This document shows positions 24,794 to 34,401 of a DNA stretch of 64,000 nt, piece by piece. The position numbers and the translations under genes are program-made. Each line of letters opens with the position of its first letter. Within the stretch, counting starts at the first letter, position 1. The notes beneath the pieces were generated by a model. That model had not been told where the DNA came from, searched no databases, and worked only from the letters and a program-made list of their open reading frames with translations. Origin of the DNA: Acidobacteriota bacterium (lineage in GTDB: Bacteria; Acidobacteriota; Terriglobia; Terriglobales; Acidobacteriaceae); assembly GCA_003010405.1 (NCBI GenBank), contig PJLO01000001.1, positions 204,131-268,130 of the forward strand, given 5' to 3'.

Positions 24794-25591
24794 ATGCGTA
24801 ATCTAAAGCTCACTCTGGCCTATGATGGCTCGGCCTTCCATGGCTGGCAGATTCAACCCGGCAAGCCCACCATCCAGGGCACGCTGGCGGAGGTCATCGA
24901 GGGCCTTACCGGGGAGAGGCTCCTGCCCCAGGGTTCCGGTCGAACAGATGCCGGAGTTCATGCTCTCGCTCAGGTCGCGACCTTCCATACCGCCTGTACG
25001 ATTCCAGTTGCCAACATCAGAACCGTGCTCAATGACCGGCTCCCTGCTGCGATTCGAGTGCTTGCCGTTGACGAAATGCATGAAGAATTTCATGCCCGCC
25101 ACTCCGCTCGGGGCAAGTGCTATCACTATCGCATCTGGCGCGGCGATGTCGTTCCGCCATTTCTCGCCCGGTACGTCACCCACCATCCCTACCCGCTGAA
25201 TGAGACCGCAATGCAGCAGGCTGCCGCCCTGGTGGTTGGAGAGCACGATTTCACGTCCTTCGCTGCCGTCGATCCGGAGCGCGCCCAGCGCATGGCAGAA
25301 GCCGCAGGCGATGAGAAATCGGTTGGAATTCCTGACCGGAAACACGCTACGAACATCCGCACCATCTCTGAGTCGCGCTTAGAGCGCCACGGTTCGGAGC
25401 TGCTTTACGTTGTCCGGGGTAACGGATTCCTTCACCACATGGTGCGCAACCTGGTCGGCACGTTTCTGCTGGTAGGGAAGGGAACGATTGCCCCCTCTGA
25501 CCTCCCTAAGATTCTGGAAGCGCGCAGCCGGTGTGCTGCCGGACCCACTGCTCCCGCCGAAGGTCTTTATCTAGTCGAAGTCGAATACTGA
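24794..25591 (+). CDS. truA: tRNA pseudouridine(38-40) synthase
   Basis: A 265-residue TruA. LAYDGSAFHGWQIQP is the N-terminal signature; GSGRTDAGVHALAQVATF holds the catalytic Asp; YHYRIWRGDVVPPFLARYV and GNGFLHHMVRNLVGTFL are the conserved downstream motifs. It modifies uridines 38-40 in the anticodon arm of many tRNAs. It has a single gene context and is divergent from the amine oxidase. A small insert (about DEKSVGIPDRKHATN) lengthens one loop relative to E. coli TruA. Confidence 0.95.
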   Translation: MRNLKLTLAYDGSAFHGWQIQPGKPTIQGTLAEVIEGLTGERLLPQGSGRTDAGVHALAQVATFHTACTIPVANIRTVLNDRLPAAIRVLAVDEMHEEFHARHSARGKCYHYRIWRGDVVPPFLARYVTHHPYPLNETAMQQAAALVVGEHDFTSFAAVDPERAQRMAEAAGDEKSVGIPDRKHATNIRTISESRLERHGSELLYVVRGNGFLHHMVRNLVGTFLLVGKGTIAPSDLPKILEARSRCAAGPTAPAEGLYLVEVEY

Positions 25592-25710
25592 ACCATCAGA
25601 GAAAACGGTATACATTCGGGCGCTACAGCGGCCGATATGCACGCAGAGAGGCGCGATTGCGAGAGTTGTTAATTCCGGGTGTAAAGCTGGGAGCAAACGT
25701 TTTACAGGTA

Positions 25711-25989
25711 TTAAGCCTTACGAGCTTTGCGCCACTCGTCAATTTTTATAACGACGAGGTTTAGATCCATAAGCTTTCCAGTGATTTCAAACCGATATTC
25801 CACCCACAGCTGGTTGATTGTTGTGTACTTGGTGAACTTGACGCTTACGTCGGCATTGGCAAAACAGTCCCAAATCGTAAGGTCCGGATCATCTGCCTGC
25901 AAGCACACTCCTATGTGAAGTTGAGCAACTCTCTCCGGATCATTATTCAGCAATGCGTCATTAACGTTAAACCGTTTGTTTATGTCCAT
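25711..25989 (-). CDS. Small soluble protein, unknown function
   Basis: A 92-residue acidic-to-neutral protein starting MDINKRFNVNDALLNNDPE. The ATG at 25989 is preceded by AAGGAG; the longer frame to 26064 has an Arg/Cys-rich N-terminus and is rejected. It contains a strand-rich middle (DVSVKFTKYTTINQLWVEYRFEITGK) that looks like a paired beta-hairpin. I recognise no family. It stands alone, convergent with truA. Confidence 0.65.
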   Translation of the reverse strand: MDINKRFNVNDALLNNDPERVAQLHIGVCLQADDPDLTIWDCFANADVSVKFTKYTTINQLWVEYRFEITGKLMDLNLVVIKIDEWRKARKA

Positions 25990-26322
25990 ACAAACTCCTT
26001 TCCGGGAACGGCTCGCACACTGCGTGCGCCAGCGCTCTCTGGCGTGCCTGCATTTATCGTACATCAGTCCACTGGCGGACGGAGATGCTGTTTTCGTAAG
26101 TCCTTGAAACTGCGTGAAGTTTCATGCAACGCTCTCGCCGATAAAATCATCAGTCTTGACGTGCTTTGCGTTCAGGTTGGCCCTGGCGTCGGTCACTCGT
26201 GCGGAAAGTGGAGCTGCTCCGGTGGTCAACCAAGTTTCATGACTTCGCAGTAAGCTTTCTGCGCCATTAACTTAAGTACCTCTTTCCGATTCTCTGTTAC
26301 TTTGCTGTAAAGGCGTGTGGCG
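25990..26322. other. Intergenic region upstream of the aldehyde dehydrogenase
   Basis: 333 bases with no convincing ORF. It contains a small inverted repeat, TGAAACT (26105-26111) with AGTTTCA (26118-26124), that could be an operator or chance. It must carry promoters for the divergent genes on either side. Confidence 0.4.
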
Positions 26323-27918
26323 ATGGATATGGGCATTCATCTCGTCAGCAATACCGGCTCACACGAGCGTTTCTCCACATTCAATCCTGCCACTGGCGAA
26401 CCTCTCGGCCACTACCCCCTGTTCTCCTCGACGCGTGTCTCCGCTGCCGTGGCCAGTGCCCGTGAGGGGCAGGCCTGGTGGTCGCGCTTGCCTCAGCGTC
26501 GCCGCTCGGCTGTGCTCCGTCGCGTAGCGCAACTGCTCTGCAACGAGAGGGATTCGCTTGCCCAGATAATCACTTCCGAATCCGGTAAGCCTTTGCAGGA
26601 AGCGCTACTCCACGATGTTCTGGTTTCTGCAGACGCCGCGGTCTTCTGCGCTGATAATGCTGCTGCCGTCCTGCGCAGGGAGAAAATTCCTCACAAAAAT
26701 CCGGGCCTGCGCTTCAAGCGTGGCGAACTCTCCTGGGAGCCTTTTGGCGTAATCGGCATCATCTCGCCGTGGAATTATCCACTCTCCATTCCTGCTGCGG
26801 ATACCTTTGCCGCCCTTGCCGTTGGCAATGCAGTCGTGCTTAAGCCGAGCGAACTCACGCCGCGACCGGCCCTCGAACTCGAGCACCTGATCGGTGCCGC
26901 GCTTGAAGCCGAGGGGCTATCGGCTCTCCCGAGTCCTTTCCAGGTCGTTACTGGACTCGGACCTACCGGCCAATCTCTGGTTAGCAGCAGCATCGATAAA
27001 CTGATTTTCACTGGCAGCGTCGCCACCGGGCGGCGTGTCGCCGTCTCCGCCGCAGCGCAACTTCTTCCCGTCATCCTCGAACTCGGCGGCAAGGATGCCA
27101 TGGTCGTGCTCGAAGATGCCGATCTTGATGTTGCATCCAGCGCCGCTGTCTGGGGTTCGATGATGAACACCGGGCAGACTTGCGTTTCCGTAGAGCGTTG
27201 TTATGTTCACCGGAGTATCTACTCGCGATTCGTTTCGCGTTGTCTGGAAAAGATCTCCAAGCTCAAGGTTGGCAACGGCGCGGTTTCCACTACCGATGTA
27301 GGCCCTCTCATTAATCTCGCGCAGCTTCAGAAGGTCAGTCGTCAAGTAGATGAAGCCCGCGCTCTTGGAGCCATCGTTCACGCAGGCGGCAATCCACTGC
27401 CCGACCTCGGCCCAAATTTCTATGCCCCTACGCTCATCACTGACGTGGACCACTCCATGAGCCTGATGAGCGAAGAAACTTTTGGCCCTGTTCTGCCGGT
27501 CATGCCGTTCAGCGACGATGATGAAGCCATATCTCTCGCCAATGACAGCGATTTCGGATTAGCCGCAAGCGTCTGGGGCCGCCCCTCGCACGCTAAAGCA
27601 GTAGCCCGCCGCGTGGCTGCCGGAACCGTGATGGTCAACGATCTGATTTCCGGCTTCGGCATCAGCGCGGCACCTCACGGAGGCCTTAAGCAGAGTGGTA
27701 TTGGCCGCACTCACGGAATTCTCGGCATGCGGGAGTTGGTCCGCCCCTGCTATCTCGATGTCGATTTCACCTCGCGCGTGAAAAAGCTTTGGTGGTACCC
27801 TTACGCCGAAAATCTGGCTTCCATGTCGGCCTTTGTCGAAATGATCCACTCCTCCGGACTACGACGTGTTGTTGCCGCTTTCCGTTCGCTGCCCGCCTTC
27901 TTTCATCGCCGCTATTGA
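26323..27918 (+). CDS. NAD(P)-dependent aldehyde dehydrogenase
   Basis: About 531 residues. FGVIGIISPWNYPLSIP, VLKPSELTP, IFTGSVATGRRV, VILELGGKDAMVVLEDADLD (catalytic Glu) and MNTGQTCVSVERCYV (catalytic Cys) follow in the normal order. The C-terminal GGLKQSGIGRTHGILGM is typical. An extra tail of about 40 residues after VRPCYLDVD contains a hydrophobic/amphipathic segment (LASMSAFVEMIHSSGLRRVVAAFRSLPAFF), suggesting membrane association like class 3 fatty-aldehyde dehydrogenases. The ATG at 26323 is preferred to the GTG at 26317 because of AAAGG spacing. Substrate unknown. Confidence 0.9.
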   Translation: MDMGIHLVSNTGSHERFSTFNPATGEPLGHYPLFSSTRVSAAVASAREGQAWWSRLPQRRRSAVLRRVAQLLCNERDSLAQIITSESGKPLQEALLHDVLVSADAAVFCADNAAAVLRREKIPHKNPGLRFKRGELSWEPFGVIGIISPWNYPLSIPAADTFAALAVGNAVVLKPSELTPRPALELEHLIGAALEAEGLSALPSPFQVVTGLGPTGQSLVSSSIDKLIFTGSVATGRRVAVSAAAQLLPVILELGGKDAMVVLEDADLDVASSAAVWGSMMNTGQTCVSVERCYVHRSIYSRFVSRCLEKISKLKVGNGAVSTTDVGPLINLAQLQKVSRQVDEARALGAIVHAGGNPLPDLGPNFYAPTLITDVDHSMSLMSEETFGPVLPVMPFSDDDEAISLANDSDFGLAASVWGRPSHAKAVARRVAAGTVMVNDLISGFGISAAPHGGLKQSGIGRTHGILGMRELVRPCYLDVDFTSRVKKLWWYPYAENLASMSAFVEMIHSSGLRRVVAAFRSLPAFFHRRY

Positions 27919-28043
27919 CCCGCGTAATAGATTGCAGCGCGCCATTTTCATCTTGTTCTGGACTGGGATGGTCAAACAGGTCCGGAGGCCAATAATATTT
28001 CCGCGCTGGCCGCTGCTCTCTGGTCCTCGTGTACCATGCTGGA

Positions 28044-29393
28044 ATGCCTTTTCGTCTGTGGCCGCGACCGAAGTCGTCACCCGAGCGGGTTCAGCCCCAA
28101 CCCGGTGCGCTTGCGCAGGAGGTCTCTCGCCTCTGCGCCGACTTGCGTGTTCACCGAATCTTCGAGTGGTTTTCCAGCCATGAGCGAGAAATTGCCGATT
28201 TTCAGTTAGCCATCTCTTCAATTCCTGCGCCGACTTTTGGCGAGCAGGCCCGCGCCGCCTGGCTGCGGGATCATCTTCAGCATCTCGGTCTCACAGTTAA
28301 CTCCGATGCTGTGGAAAACCTGCTCGCGGCCCGTCCCGGGCTTCACGCCGGCTCTCCATCCATCGCTGTCAGCGCTCATCTCGATACCGTTTTCCCTGCC
28401 GCCACCGAGCTCAATATACGTCGCGAGCAGAACCTTCTTCTCGGCCCTGGCATCGGTGACAACGGCTCTGGTCTCGCTGCGATCTGGGCCCTGGCCTCTG
28501 CATTTCACGCCGTGGGCATTATCACCACCATGCCCCTGCTCTGGATTGCGAATGTGTGTGAAGAGGGAGAAGGCAATCTGCGAGGCATGCGCCACATCTA
28601 CCGCGAGCACCTGGGCAACAGCTCCGATCCAATTGCCGCCGCCGTAGTGGGAGATAAGCCTGCTCCCCCCATATCCCTGCTGATCGCCCTGGACGGTGCT
28701 GGTTCGGAAAGTGTCATTGCGCAGGCCCTTGGCAGCCGCCGCTTTGAAATCGTTATCGAGGGGCCGGGCGGCCATTCCTGGAGTGACCATGGCACTCCGA
28801 ATCCCATAGTCGCCGCCTCAGCCATCATCGATGTTCTCTCGCGCATTCCTTTGCCTGCTGATCCCCGTACCACGCTAAACGTTGGAACCATCCAGGGTGG
28901 AACTTCCGTCAACACCATTCCCGAGCGCGTCGCGATCAAGGTGGATGTCCGGTCGTCTGACTCCAGGCGTCTCGACGAAATCGAGCAGCTTCTTCGCCGC
29001 GCGGTACCCGCTGCCTGTACCGAAATTCAGTCTCGTTCGCTCCATTCCGGTTGCAGGCTTCGGCATTTCATCGTGAAACTTGGCGAACGGCCTGCCGGAG
29101 ACCTGTCCCCCTCCTCGCCTCTCCTTGCGGCCGTTCATGCCGTTGACGCTCAACTGGGAATCCGTTCGCTGCTCCTCCGAGCCTCCACCGACTCGAACAT
29201 CCCGCTCTCCCTGGGCCTTGAGGCGGTTACTCTCGGCGCGGGAGGCAATGGCGGCGGAGCTCACACACTCGGCGAGTGGTTTGACCCTGCCGGGCGCGAA
29301 CAGGGCCTCAAACGTATAGCGCTTCTCATTCTTCTCGTCGCCGGACTTCCGCCCGAAAAGATTCCCACGCCTGCTCCGCAGGATTTCCGCTGA
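28044..29393 (+). CDS. M20-family zinc peptidase/amidohydrolase
   Basis: About 449 residues. AVSAHLDTVFP (metal His and catalytic Asp), GIGDNGSGLAAIWALA (bridging Asp), IANVCEEGEGNLRG (catalytic Glu-Glu pair) and the C-terminal GAGGNGGGAHTLGEWFD (metal His) are all present, as is a dimerisation domain around GPGGHSWSDHGTPNPI. It resembles PepT/CPG2-type di- and tripeptidases more than deacylases. No signal peptide, so cytoplasmic. The start is 28044 or the preceding 28029. It lies 125 bases downstream of the aldehyde dehydrogenase. Confidence 0.88.
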   Translation: MPFRLWPRPKSSPERVQPQPGALAQEVSRLCADLRVHRIFEWFSSHEREIADFQLAISSIPAPTFGEQARAAWLRDHLQHLGLTVNSDAVENLLAARPGLHAGSPSIAVSAHLDTVFPAATELNIRREQNLLLGPGIGDNGSGLAAIWALASAFHAVGIITTMPLLWIANVCEEGEGNLRGMRHIYREHLGNSSDPIAAAVVGDKPAPPISLLIALDGAGSESVIAQALGSRRFEIVIEGPGGHSWSDHGTPNPIVAASAIIDVLSRIPLPADPRTTLNVGTIQGGTSVNTIPERVAIKVDVRSSDSRRLDEIEQLLRRAVPAACTEIQSRSLHSGCRLRHFIVKLGERPAGDLSPSSPLLAAVHAVDAQLGIRSLLLRASTDSNIPLSLGLEAVTLGAGGNGGGAHTLGEWFDPAGREQGLKRIALLILLVAGLPPEKIPTPAPQDFR

Positions 29394-29425
29394 GCCGCAT
29401 TCGCAAGCGTTAAAATGGTGCCCCC

Positions 29426-30043
29426 ATGTGCACCTTTCCTGCCAACGCTTCTGCCTCCCCGAGAAAAGGCGAGCTCGTTACGCTTCAGGCGATCACTGTC
29501 CTCTGGATGCTCGTCGAGTGCGCAGTCTCTCTGTACTCTGCCGCAAAGGCCCGTAGTCCTGCGCTTTTCGCCTTTGGAGCCGACAGTTTTGTAGAACTCC
29601 TCTCTGCTGTTTTGGTGATCATCAGCATTGCGAAATTGAACCGGAAACGCATCGACCGCGCCGCTGGAATCCTGCTTTTCATCCTTGCTATTGTCGTTGG
29701 ACTCACTTCCGTACTTGCGCTAACCGGAAAGCTCCAGCCCGAACCAAGCCTTTTCGGGATTGCTATAACCTTGGCGGCCCTGTTTGTCATGCCTCTGCTC
29801 GCGTGGCGAAAACGTAAGCTGGCTCGCGCAACAGGCAACAACGTGCTTGCCGCAGATGCGGTTCAGTCCGCCACGTGTGCTTATCTAGCCGCCATTACCA
29901 TGGCAGGATTGGTCCTTAACGCTGCGTTCCACATCGCATTTGCCGACTCCATTGCGGCGCTCGTTGCTATTCCTGTTCTGATAGTGGAAGGTTGTCGCGC
30001 CATGCATGGCCACAGTTGCGGCTGTGCTGCTGACATTTCCTAA
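29426..30043 (+). CDS. Cation-diffusion-facilitator-like membrane protein, incomplete metal site
   Basis: A 205-residue membrane protein with about five to six helices, resembling the transmembrane half of CDF transporters and lacking the cytoplasmic C-terminal domain. FGADSFVELLSAVL keeps an acidic pair in the second helix, but the fifth-helix equivalent reads AADAVQSATCAYL, where CDF zinc sites usually have His and Asp. It ends HGHSCGCAADIS, a His/Cys tail that could bind metal. It may be a variant transporter with a different ligand set. It starts 32 bases after the peptidase gene on the same strand. Confidence 0.7.
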   Translation: MCTFPANASASPRKGELVTLQAITVLWMLVECAVSLYSAAKARSPALFAFGADSFVELLSAVLVIISIAKLNRKRIDRAAGILLFILAIVVGLTSVLALTGKLQPEPSLFGIAITLAALFVMPLLAWRKRKLARATGNNVLAADAVQSATCAYLAAITMAGLVLNAAFHIAFADSIAALVAIPVLIVEGCRAMHGHSCGCAADIS

Positions 30044-30206
30044 TCTGGAATAACGCTCTCGCGATGCGATATTTGTTGACGTAACCTCAAACCCGCGCGT
30101 CTAAAACAGCGTGACAGGGGAGTGGGTTGTCCACACTGGCCAGCACTCGCCTCTCTCTGCAGAAGAGTTAAGATAATTCCCAAATCTTGACTTTGCCGGA
30201 GGCAAC

Positions 30207-31820
30207 ATGGAACCGCTGAAAGACACAAGCGGATTGTCGCAGGATCAGATGACAAAGAAGAGAAATCGTTTTGCCCCATTGTTTGTTGGATCGGTGACCT
30301 TGGGATTGGTGCTGTTGATTGGCACTGTTCTAACCTTCACAGCGCGCGCCAAGTCCGCGGACAGCGCGGATGCGCCGCAGCTAACCGTCCCCGCCGTCCG
30401 TCAACATGACAACGAATTTGCTCGCGTAGCAAAGGCCGTTGAGCCCGCCGTAGTCAATATCAACACCGAGTCGACTGTCAAGAATCCCCGCAGGCGCCTG
30501 CACCGCTCGCCGAGGCAGAATCCGGGTGAAGATCAAAACAACGACAACGATGCTCTGCGGGATTGGTTCGACCGCTTCTTCGGACAGGAGCCCGGTGTGC
30601 CTGGCGGCCCTGATGGAAGTGAAATGACCACCCAGTCGCTTGGTTCTGGCATCGTCGTCAGCTCGAACGGCTACATCGTTACCAATTTCCACGTAGTGGA
30701 CAAAGCCGATCGTATTCGTGTCAGCCTGATGGGCGATCCCGGTGCGGTCAGCTATCCAGCTAAGGTCATCGGAACGGATCGCGAAACTGATCTTGCCGTT
30801 CTCAAAATCGATGTGAATCGCGCGTTGCCTGTAGCCAAGCTCGGCAACTCGGACAGCATGCAGGTCGGCGATTGGGTTCTCGCCATTGGCAGCCCCTTCG
30901 GACTCAAATCAACCGTCACTGCGGGAATCGTCAGCGCAAAGGGACGCAACATTGTTCCCGGACGGCAGTTTCAGTCCTTCATCCAGACTGACGCAGCCAT
31001 AAACCCCGGCAACTCCGGCGGCCCGCTTGTGAACATGGATGGTGAGGTCATCGGCATCAACACCGCCATCTACACCGAATCGTCCGGTTATCAAGGCGTG
31101 GGTTTTGCGCTGCCTTCCAACACCGTTGTTCAGGTTTTCAACCAGCTGGTTTCGCCCGCCCACAAGGTTGAGCGCGGCTCCATCGGCATCACGTTCAGTG
31201 CTGAACCTAGTCCCGCTGTTACTCGCATGTATGGCGGCGGCAAGGGCATCATTGTTCAGGACGTAGTCCCTGGCGGCCCCGCAGCACAGGCCGGCATCAA
31301 GGGTGGCGATGCCATCATCTCCGTCGGTGGAAAGAACATCACTACCGGTGACGAGCTTGTCGCCGAGATCAGTGGCCATCATCCGGGAGACAAGCTGAAA
31401 ATTGGTTTCCTTCGTAACGGTAAGCACGAGGAAACCACGGTTACCGTGGCTGATCGCCAGAAGCTTTTCGGCGCCCAGTTGGGTACCAGTGAATCCGAAA
31501 ACGAGGAACAGGCGCCTAAGGAAGGCAAACTTGGAATTACGGTTAAACCGGTTCCTGCAGCCCTTGCCAAGCGCTTTAATCTCCAACCGAATCAAGGTTT
31601 GCTCGTGCTTGACGTCAAGCCTGGCAGCTTTGCTGACTCCGTTCAGTTGTCACGCGGGGATGTCATCCTCGAAATCAACCGTCAGCCGGTCAATGATCCC
31701 GATACTTTTGCAAAAATCGAGTCGGGATTGAAGTCAGGACAGGACGTTGTATTCGTGGTTCGTCAGGCTGGACAAGGGCGTGAGGCAACGAATACCTTTC
31801 TGGGAGGCACCTTGCCGTAG
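30207..31820 (+). CDS. Do/HtrA-family serine endoprotease with two PDZ domains
   Basis: A 537-residue envelope protease. An N-terminal membrane anchor (around residues 25-50) is followed by the trypsin-like domain: [14 protein letters not shown] (His), TDLAVLKID (Asp) and [14 protein letters not shown] (Ser). Two PDZ domains follow ([20 protein letters not shown] and [23 protein letters not shown]). It degrades or refolds misfolded proteins in the periplasm. The start is preceded by GGAGG. The anchored form without a cleavage site looks DegS-like, but the two PDZs are like DegP/DegQ, so I give no symbol. A hairpin lies downstream. Confidence 0.93.
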   Translation: MEPLKDTSGLSQDQMTKKRNRFAPLFVGSVTLGLVLLIGTVLTFTARAKSADSADAPQLTVPAVRQHDNEFARVAKAVEPAVVNINTESTVKNPRRRLHRSPRQNPGEDQNNDNDALRDWFDRFFGQEPGVPGGPDGSEMTTQSLGSGIVVSSNGYIVTNFHVVDKADRIRVSLMGDPGAVSYPAKVIGTDRETDLAVLKIDVNRALPVAKLGNSDSMQVGDWVLAIGSPFGLKSTVTAGIVSAKGRNIVPGRQFQSFIQTDAAINPGNSGGPLVNMDGEVIGINTAIYTESSGYQGVGFALPSNTVVQVFNQLVSPAHKVERGSIGITFSAEPSPAVTRMYGGGKGIIVQDVVPGGPAAQAGIKGGDAIISVGGKNITTGDELVAEISGHHPGDKLKIGFLRNGKHEETTVTVADRQKLFGAQLGTSESENEEQAPKEGKLGITVKPVPAALAKRFNLQPNQGLLVLDVKPGSFADSVQLSRGDVILEINRQPVNDPDTFAKIESGLKSGQDVVFVVRQAGQGREATNTFLGGTLP

Positions 31821-31841
31821 TAATCTGTAAAGGTATCCCAA

Positions 31842-31892
31842 GCACGCCGCCGAGCATCGCACCTGTATCATGTACAGATTCCGGCGGCGTGC
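31842..31892. repeat. Nested inverted repeat downstream of htrA
   Basis: GCACGCCGCCG (31842-31852) pairs perfectly with CGGCGGCGTGC (31882-31892). Inside the loop CTGTA (31863-31867) pairs with TACAG (31873-31877). There is no T-run after it, so a classical terminator is doubtful; it could be a Rho-assisted or mRNA-protecting stem. Confidence 0.6.
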
Positions 31893-32010
31893 AGGTAACC
31901 TGTCGAGTATGTTCGCCTATCGTGGGGAGCGCCTCCGCACGATAGAGCCGGGTAGGACTGATATGATCAGTACACCCCGGACTGTGCCATCTCCGAAAAG
32001 GTGAGGTTTG

Positions 32011-32571
32011 ATGTTTTCACTCTCTAAAAAAACAATAACAACTATCCTCCTAGTTCCCGCAGCCTTGCTTTGCACCTCGCCTCTTGCGGCTGCGCTAAAG
32101 AAGCCTAAGGTTAAAGCGCACACTGCAACTTCTTCCCGGTCGAGTGCGGCTTCCAGGAGATCTTCAAGAACTGCGGCCAGTTCCTCTCACAAGTCCAAAA
32201 CGTACGCGGTCAGCACCCGCAAAGCCCACATTGGCACGGGTTTAGTCTCTGCTGCAACTGTCAGCAAGCCCAAGCCCCGTGGGCAGCAGTCCATTAGTCA
32301 GGCAAGGACTATCGAGATTCAAGAAGCTCTAATTCGCGAACGCTATCTCAGCGGTGAACCCACCGGCGAATTTGATGTGGCAACACGGGAGGCGCTCGTT
32401 CGTTTCCAGGGTGACAATCACTGGCAGACCAAGATCCTGCCCGACTCCCGAGCACTCATCAAATTGGGTCTGGGACCCAGCCATGAAGGCTTGCTGAATC
32501 CCGAAACAGCAGCGGTCGCAATGCCGAGACATCCGGGCTCAGAGAAATTTACTTCTGGCGGATCCAACTAG
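32011..32571 (+). CDS. Secreted peptidoglycan-binding-domain protein
   Basis: About 186 residues. The signal peptide is MFSLSKKTITTILLVPAALLCTSPLAAA, followed by a Ser/Arg/Lys/Ala-rich linker (about residues 30-70) and a PG_binding_1-like domain: IEIQEALIRERYLSGEPTGEFDVATREALVRFQGDNHW. It probably attaches to cell wall; there is no catalytic domain. GTGAGG precedes the ATG at 32011. A perfect terminator follows 11 bases after the stop. Confidence 0.8.
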   Translation: MFSLSKKTITTILLVPAALLCTSPLAAALKKPKVKAHTATSSRSSAASRRSSRTAASSSHKSKTYAVSTRKAHIGTGLVSAATVSKPKPRGQQSISQARTIEIQEALIRERYLSGEPTGEFDVATREALVRFQGDNHWQTKILPDSRALIKLGLGPSHEGLLNPETAAVAMPRHPGSEKFTSGGSN

Positions 32572-32582
32572 AAACATCCTTT

Positions 32583-32622
32583 AAAGTGAAAGCGGGACCA
32601 AATCCGGTCCCGCTTTCACTTT
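32583..32622 (+). terminator. Strong symmetric terminator hairpin
   Basis: AAAGTGAAAGCGGGACC (32583-32599) pairs perfectly over 17 bases with GGTCCCGCTTTCACTTT (32606-32622) around a 6-base loop. The A/T-rich stem base supplies the U-tract in either direction, so it can terminate on both strands. Confidence 0.9.
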
Positions 32623-32874
32623 GCCATTTGATCTCGCCTTATTCATTCTTCTTCGTTATTCGTTAACAAAACAAAACACAAGAGCCGATATATCCACACG
32701 ATCCGCTCCGCCCACGAGTGCGGAAAAACTACTTTCTATCCAGATTATTCGCTTGGGCTTCGCCATCATAGGCGCCAGGAGCAGCGCCTTAACAGCTGCA
32801 ACCCCGCGTCTATAGGAACGCATCATCAACACAGCAGAGTCGGAAATAACTGTTTGCCCTAACAAGGAGCGCCT
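32623..32874. other. Intergenic region upstream of malic enzyme
   Basis: About 250 bases following the terminator, without a convincing ORF. It should hold the malic-enzyme promoter. I see no strong secondary structure. AAGGAG lies immediately before the GTG start at 32875. Confidence 0.35.
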
Positions 32875-34326
32875 GTGACCACCGTTACGCCAAGTGCCAG
32901 TTACAGCTTCATTCTGCGTCTCAAGATCAGTAATACTCCTGGCAGTCTCGGCCGAGTCACATCTATGATCAGCGATCTTGGTGGAGATATCGGAGCAATC
33001 GATATCAGGGGTGTTACAAAGACGCATAAGATCCGCGACATCAGCTTACATACGACGGATGAAAAACATAGTCAAAAGATAGTTGAAAGACTGAAAGCTC
33101 TTGGAATTGTCGAGGTGCTGAGTGTCTGGGACCGCACCTTCTCAATGCACGCTGGCGGCAAGATTCGCGTTACCAGCAAGGTCCCTCTCGTAACTCGCGA
33201 AGATCTCTCTATGGCATACACTCCGGGAGTTGCGCGGGTGTGCATGGCCATTAAAAACAGTCCGGAAAAAGCCTATAAACTGACAATTAAAGCGAACACA
33301 ATCGCGATAGTCAGCGATGGCACAGCTGTGTTGGGACTGGGCGACATTGGGCCAGAGGCAGCGATGCCGGTCATGGAAGGCAAGGCGATGCTCTTTAAAA
33401 AATTCGGCGGTGTCGACGCCTTTCCTATTTGTCTGGATACCAAGGATACAGAGGAGATTATCCGAACGGTGAAGGCCATTGCTCCTGGCTTTGGCGGAAT
33501 CAATCTTGAAGATATCTCAGCTCCTCGCTGTTTCGAAATTGAAGAGCGATTGAAGAAAGAGCTGAAGATTCCGGTATTCCACGACGATCAACACGGGACC
33601 GCCGTGGTTGTGCTTGCAGCACTGACCAATGCATTGAAACTCGTCGATAAAAAGATTAAGGACCTTAAGATTGTGGTGACTGGAGTTGGCGCGGCCGGCG
33701 TTGCGTGTTCGAAGATGATCATGGCCGCAGGCGGGACGAACATTATTGGGTTTGATCGGACAGGCGCAATTCACAAAGGCCGCACAAACCTGAATTACAT
33801 GAAGCAGTGGTTTGCCGAAAACACGAACCCTGCGGGATTTTCGGGAACTCTCAAGGAAGCGCTCAACGGGGCGGATCTGTTCCTCGGGCTGTCTGGACCA
33901 GGCGTGATCCAAGGCGAGGATTTGGCAAAAATGAACAAGGACGCGATCGTCTTTGCCATGGCAAATCCGATGCCGGAAATCATGCCCGAAGACGCCGCAC
34001 CGTACGTTCGCATCATGGCTACAGGACGCTCCGATTATCCGAACCAGATCAATAACGTCCTGTGCTTCCCAGGAATCTTCCGTGGCGCGCTGAATTGCGG
34101 CGCCTCTGATATCAACGAGCAAATGAAGCTGGCTGCTGCATCTGCAATTGCCTCAACAATCTCAGACGAAGAGTTGACAGAGGATTACATAATCCCTGGC
34201 GTTTTCGATAAGCGCGTAGCTACTGCTGTGGCCGAGGCTGTAGTGAAGGCCGCTATCGAAACAGGTGTTGCGCGCAAAACCGCGGGAGTCAAGGAAACTA
34301 CCTATGACTACTCAGCCGCGGATTAA
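32875..34326 (+). CDS. Malic enzyme with N-terminal ACT domain
   Basis: A 483-residue protein that oxidatively decarboxylates malate to pyruvate. Residues about 8-85 form an ACT domain (FILRLKISNTPGSLGRVTSMISDLGGDIGAIDI). Then comes the malic domain, with AYTPGVARVC, IVSDGTAVLGLGDIGPEAAMPVMEGKAMLFK and VFHDDQHGTAVV, then the Rossmann domain with VVTGVGAAGVACSKMI. The ACT domain suggests control by an amino acid or other small ligand. The start is GTG with AAGGAG. It is flanked by terminators on both sides, so it is monocistronic. Cofactor preference (NAD or NADP) cannot be read by eye. Confidence 0.92.
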   Translation: MTTVTPSASYSFILRLKISNTPGSLGRVTSMISDLGGDIGAIDIRGVTKTHKIRDISLHTTDEKHSQKIVERLKALGIVEVLSVWDRTFSMHAGGKIRVTSKVPLVTREDLSMAYTPGVARVCMAIKNSPEKAYKLTIKANTIAIVSDGTAVLGLGDIGPEAAMPVMEGKAMLFKKFGGVDAFPICLDTKDTEEIIRTVKAIAPGFGGINLEDISAPRCFEIEERLKKELKIPVFHDDQHGTAVVVLAALTNALKLVDKKIKDLKIVVTGVGAAGVACSKMIMAAGGTNIIGFDRTGAIHKGRTNLNYMKQWFAENTNPAGFSGTLKEALNGADLFLGLSGPGVIQGEDLAKMNKDAIVFAMANPMPEIMPEDAAPYVRIMATGRSDYPNQINNVLCFPGIFRGALNCGASDINEQMKLAAASAIASTISDEELTEDYIIPGVFDKRVATAVAEAVVKAAIETGVARKTAGVKETTYDYSAAD

Positions 34327-34337
34327 CCGAAGATGAC

Positions 34338-34380
34338 GAAGAGGGAAGCCGTTCTTTCGTAGCTTCCCTCTTCTTGTTTC
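34338..34380 (+). terminator. Terminator of malic enzyme gene
   Basis: GAAGAGGGAAGC (34338-34349) pairs with GCTTCCCTCTTC (34362-34373) around a 12-base loop, followed by TTGTTTCT. It sits between the malic enzyme and the convergent oxidoreductase. Confidence 0.85.
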
Positions 34381-34401
34381 TCGTCAGATTAGCAGTGTTT
34401 G

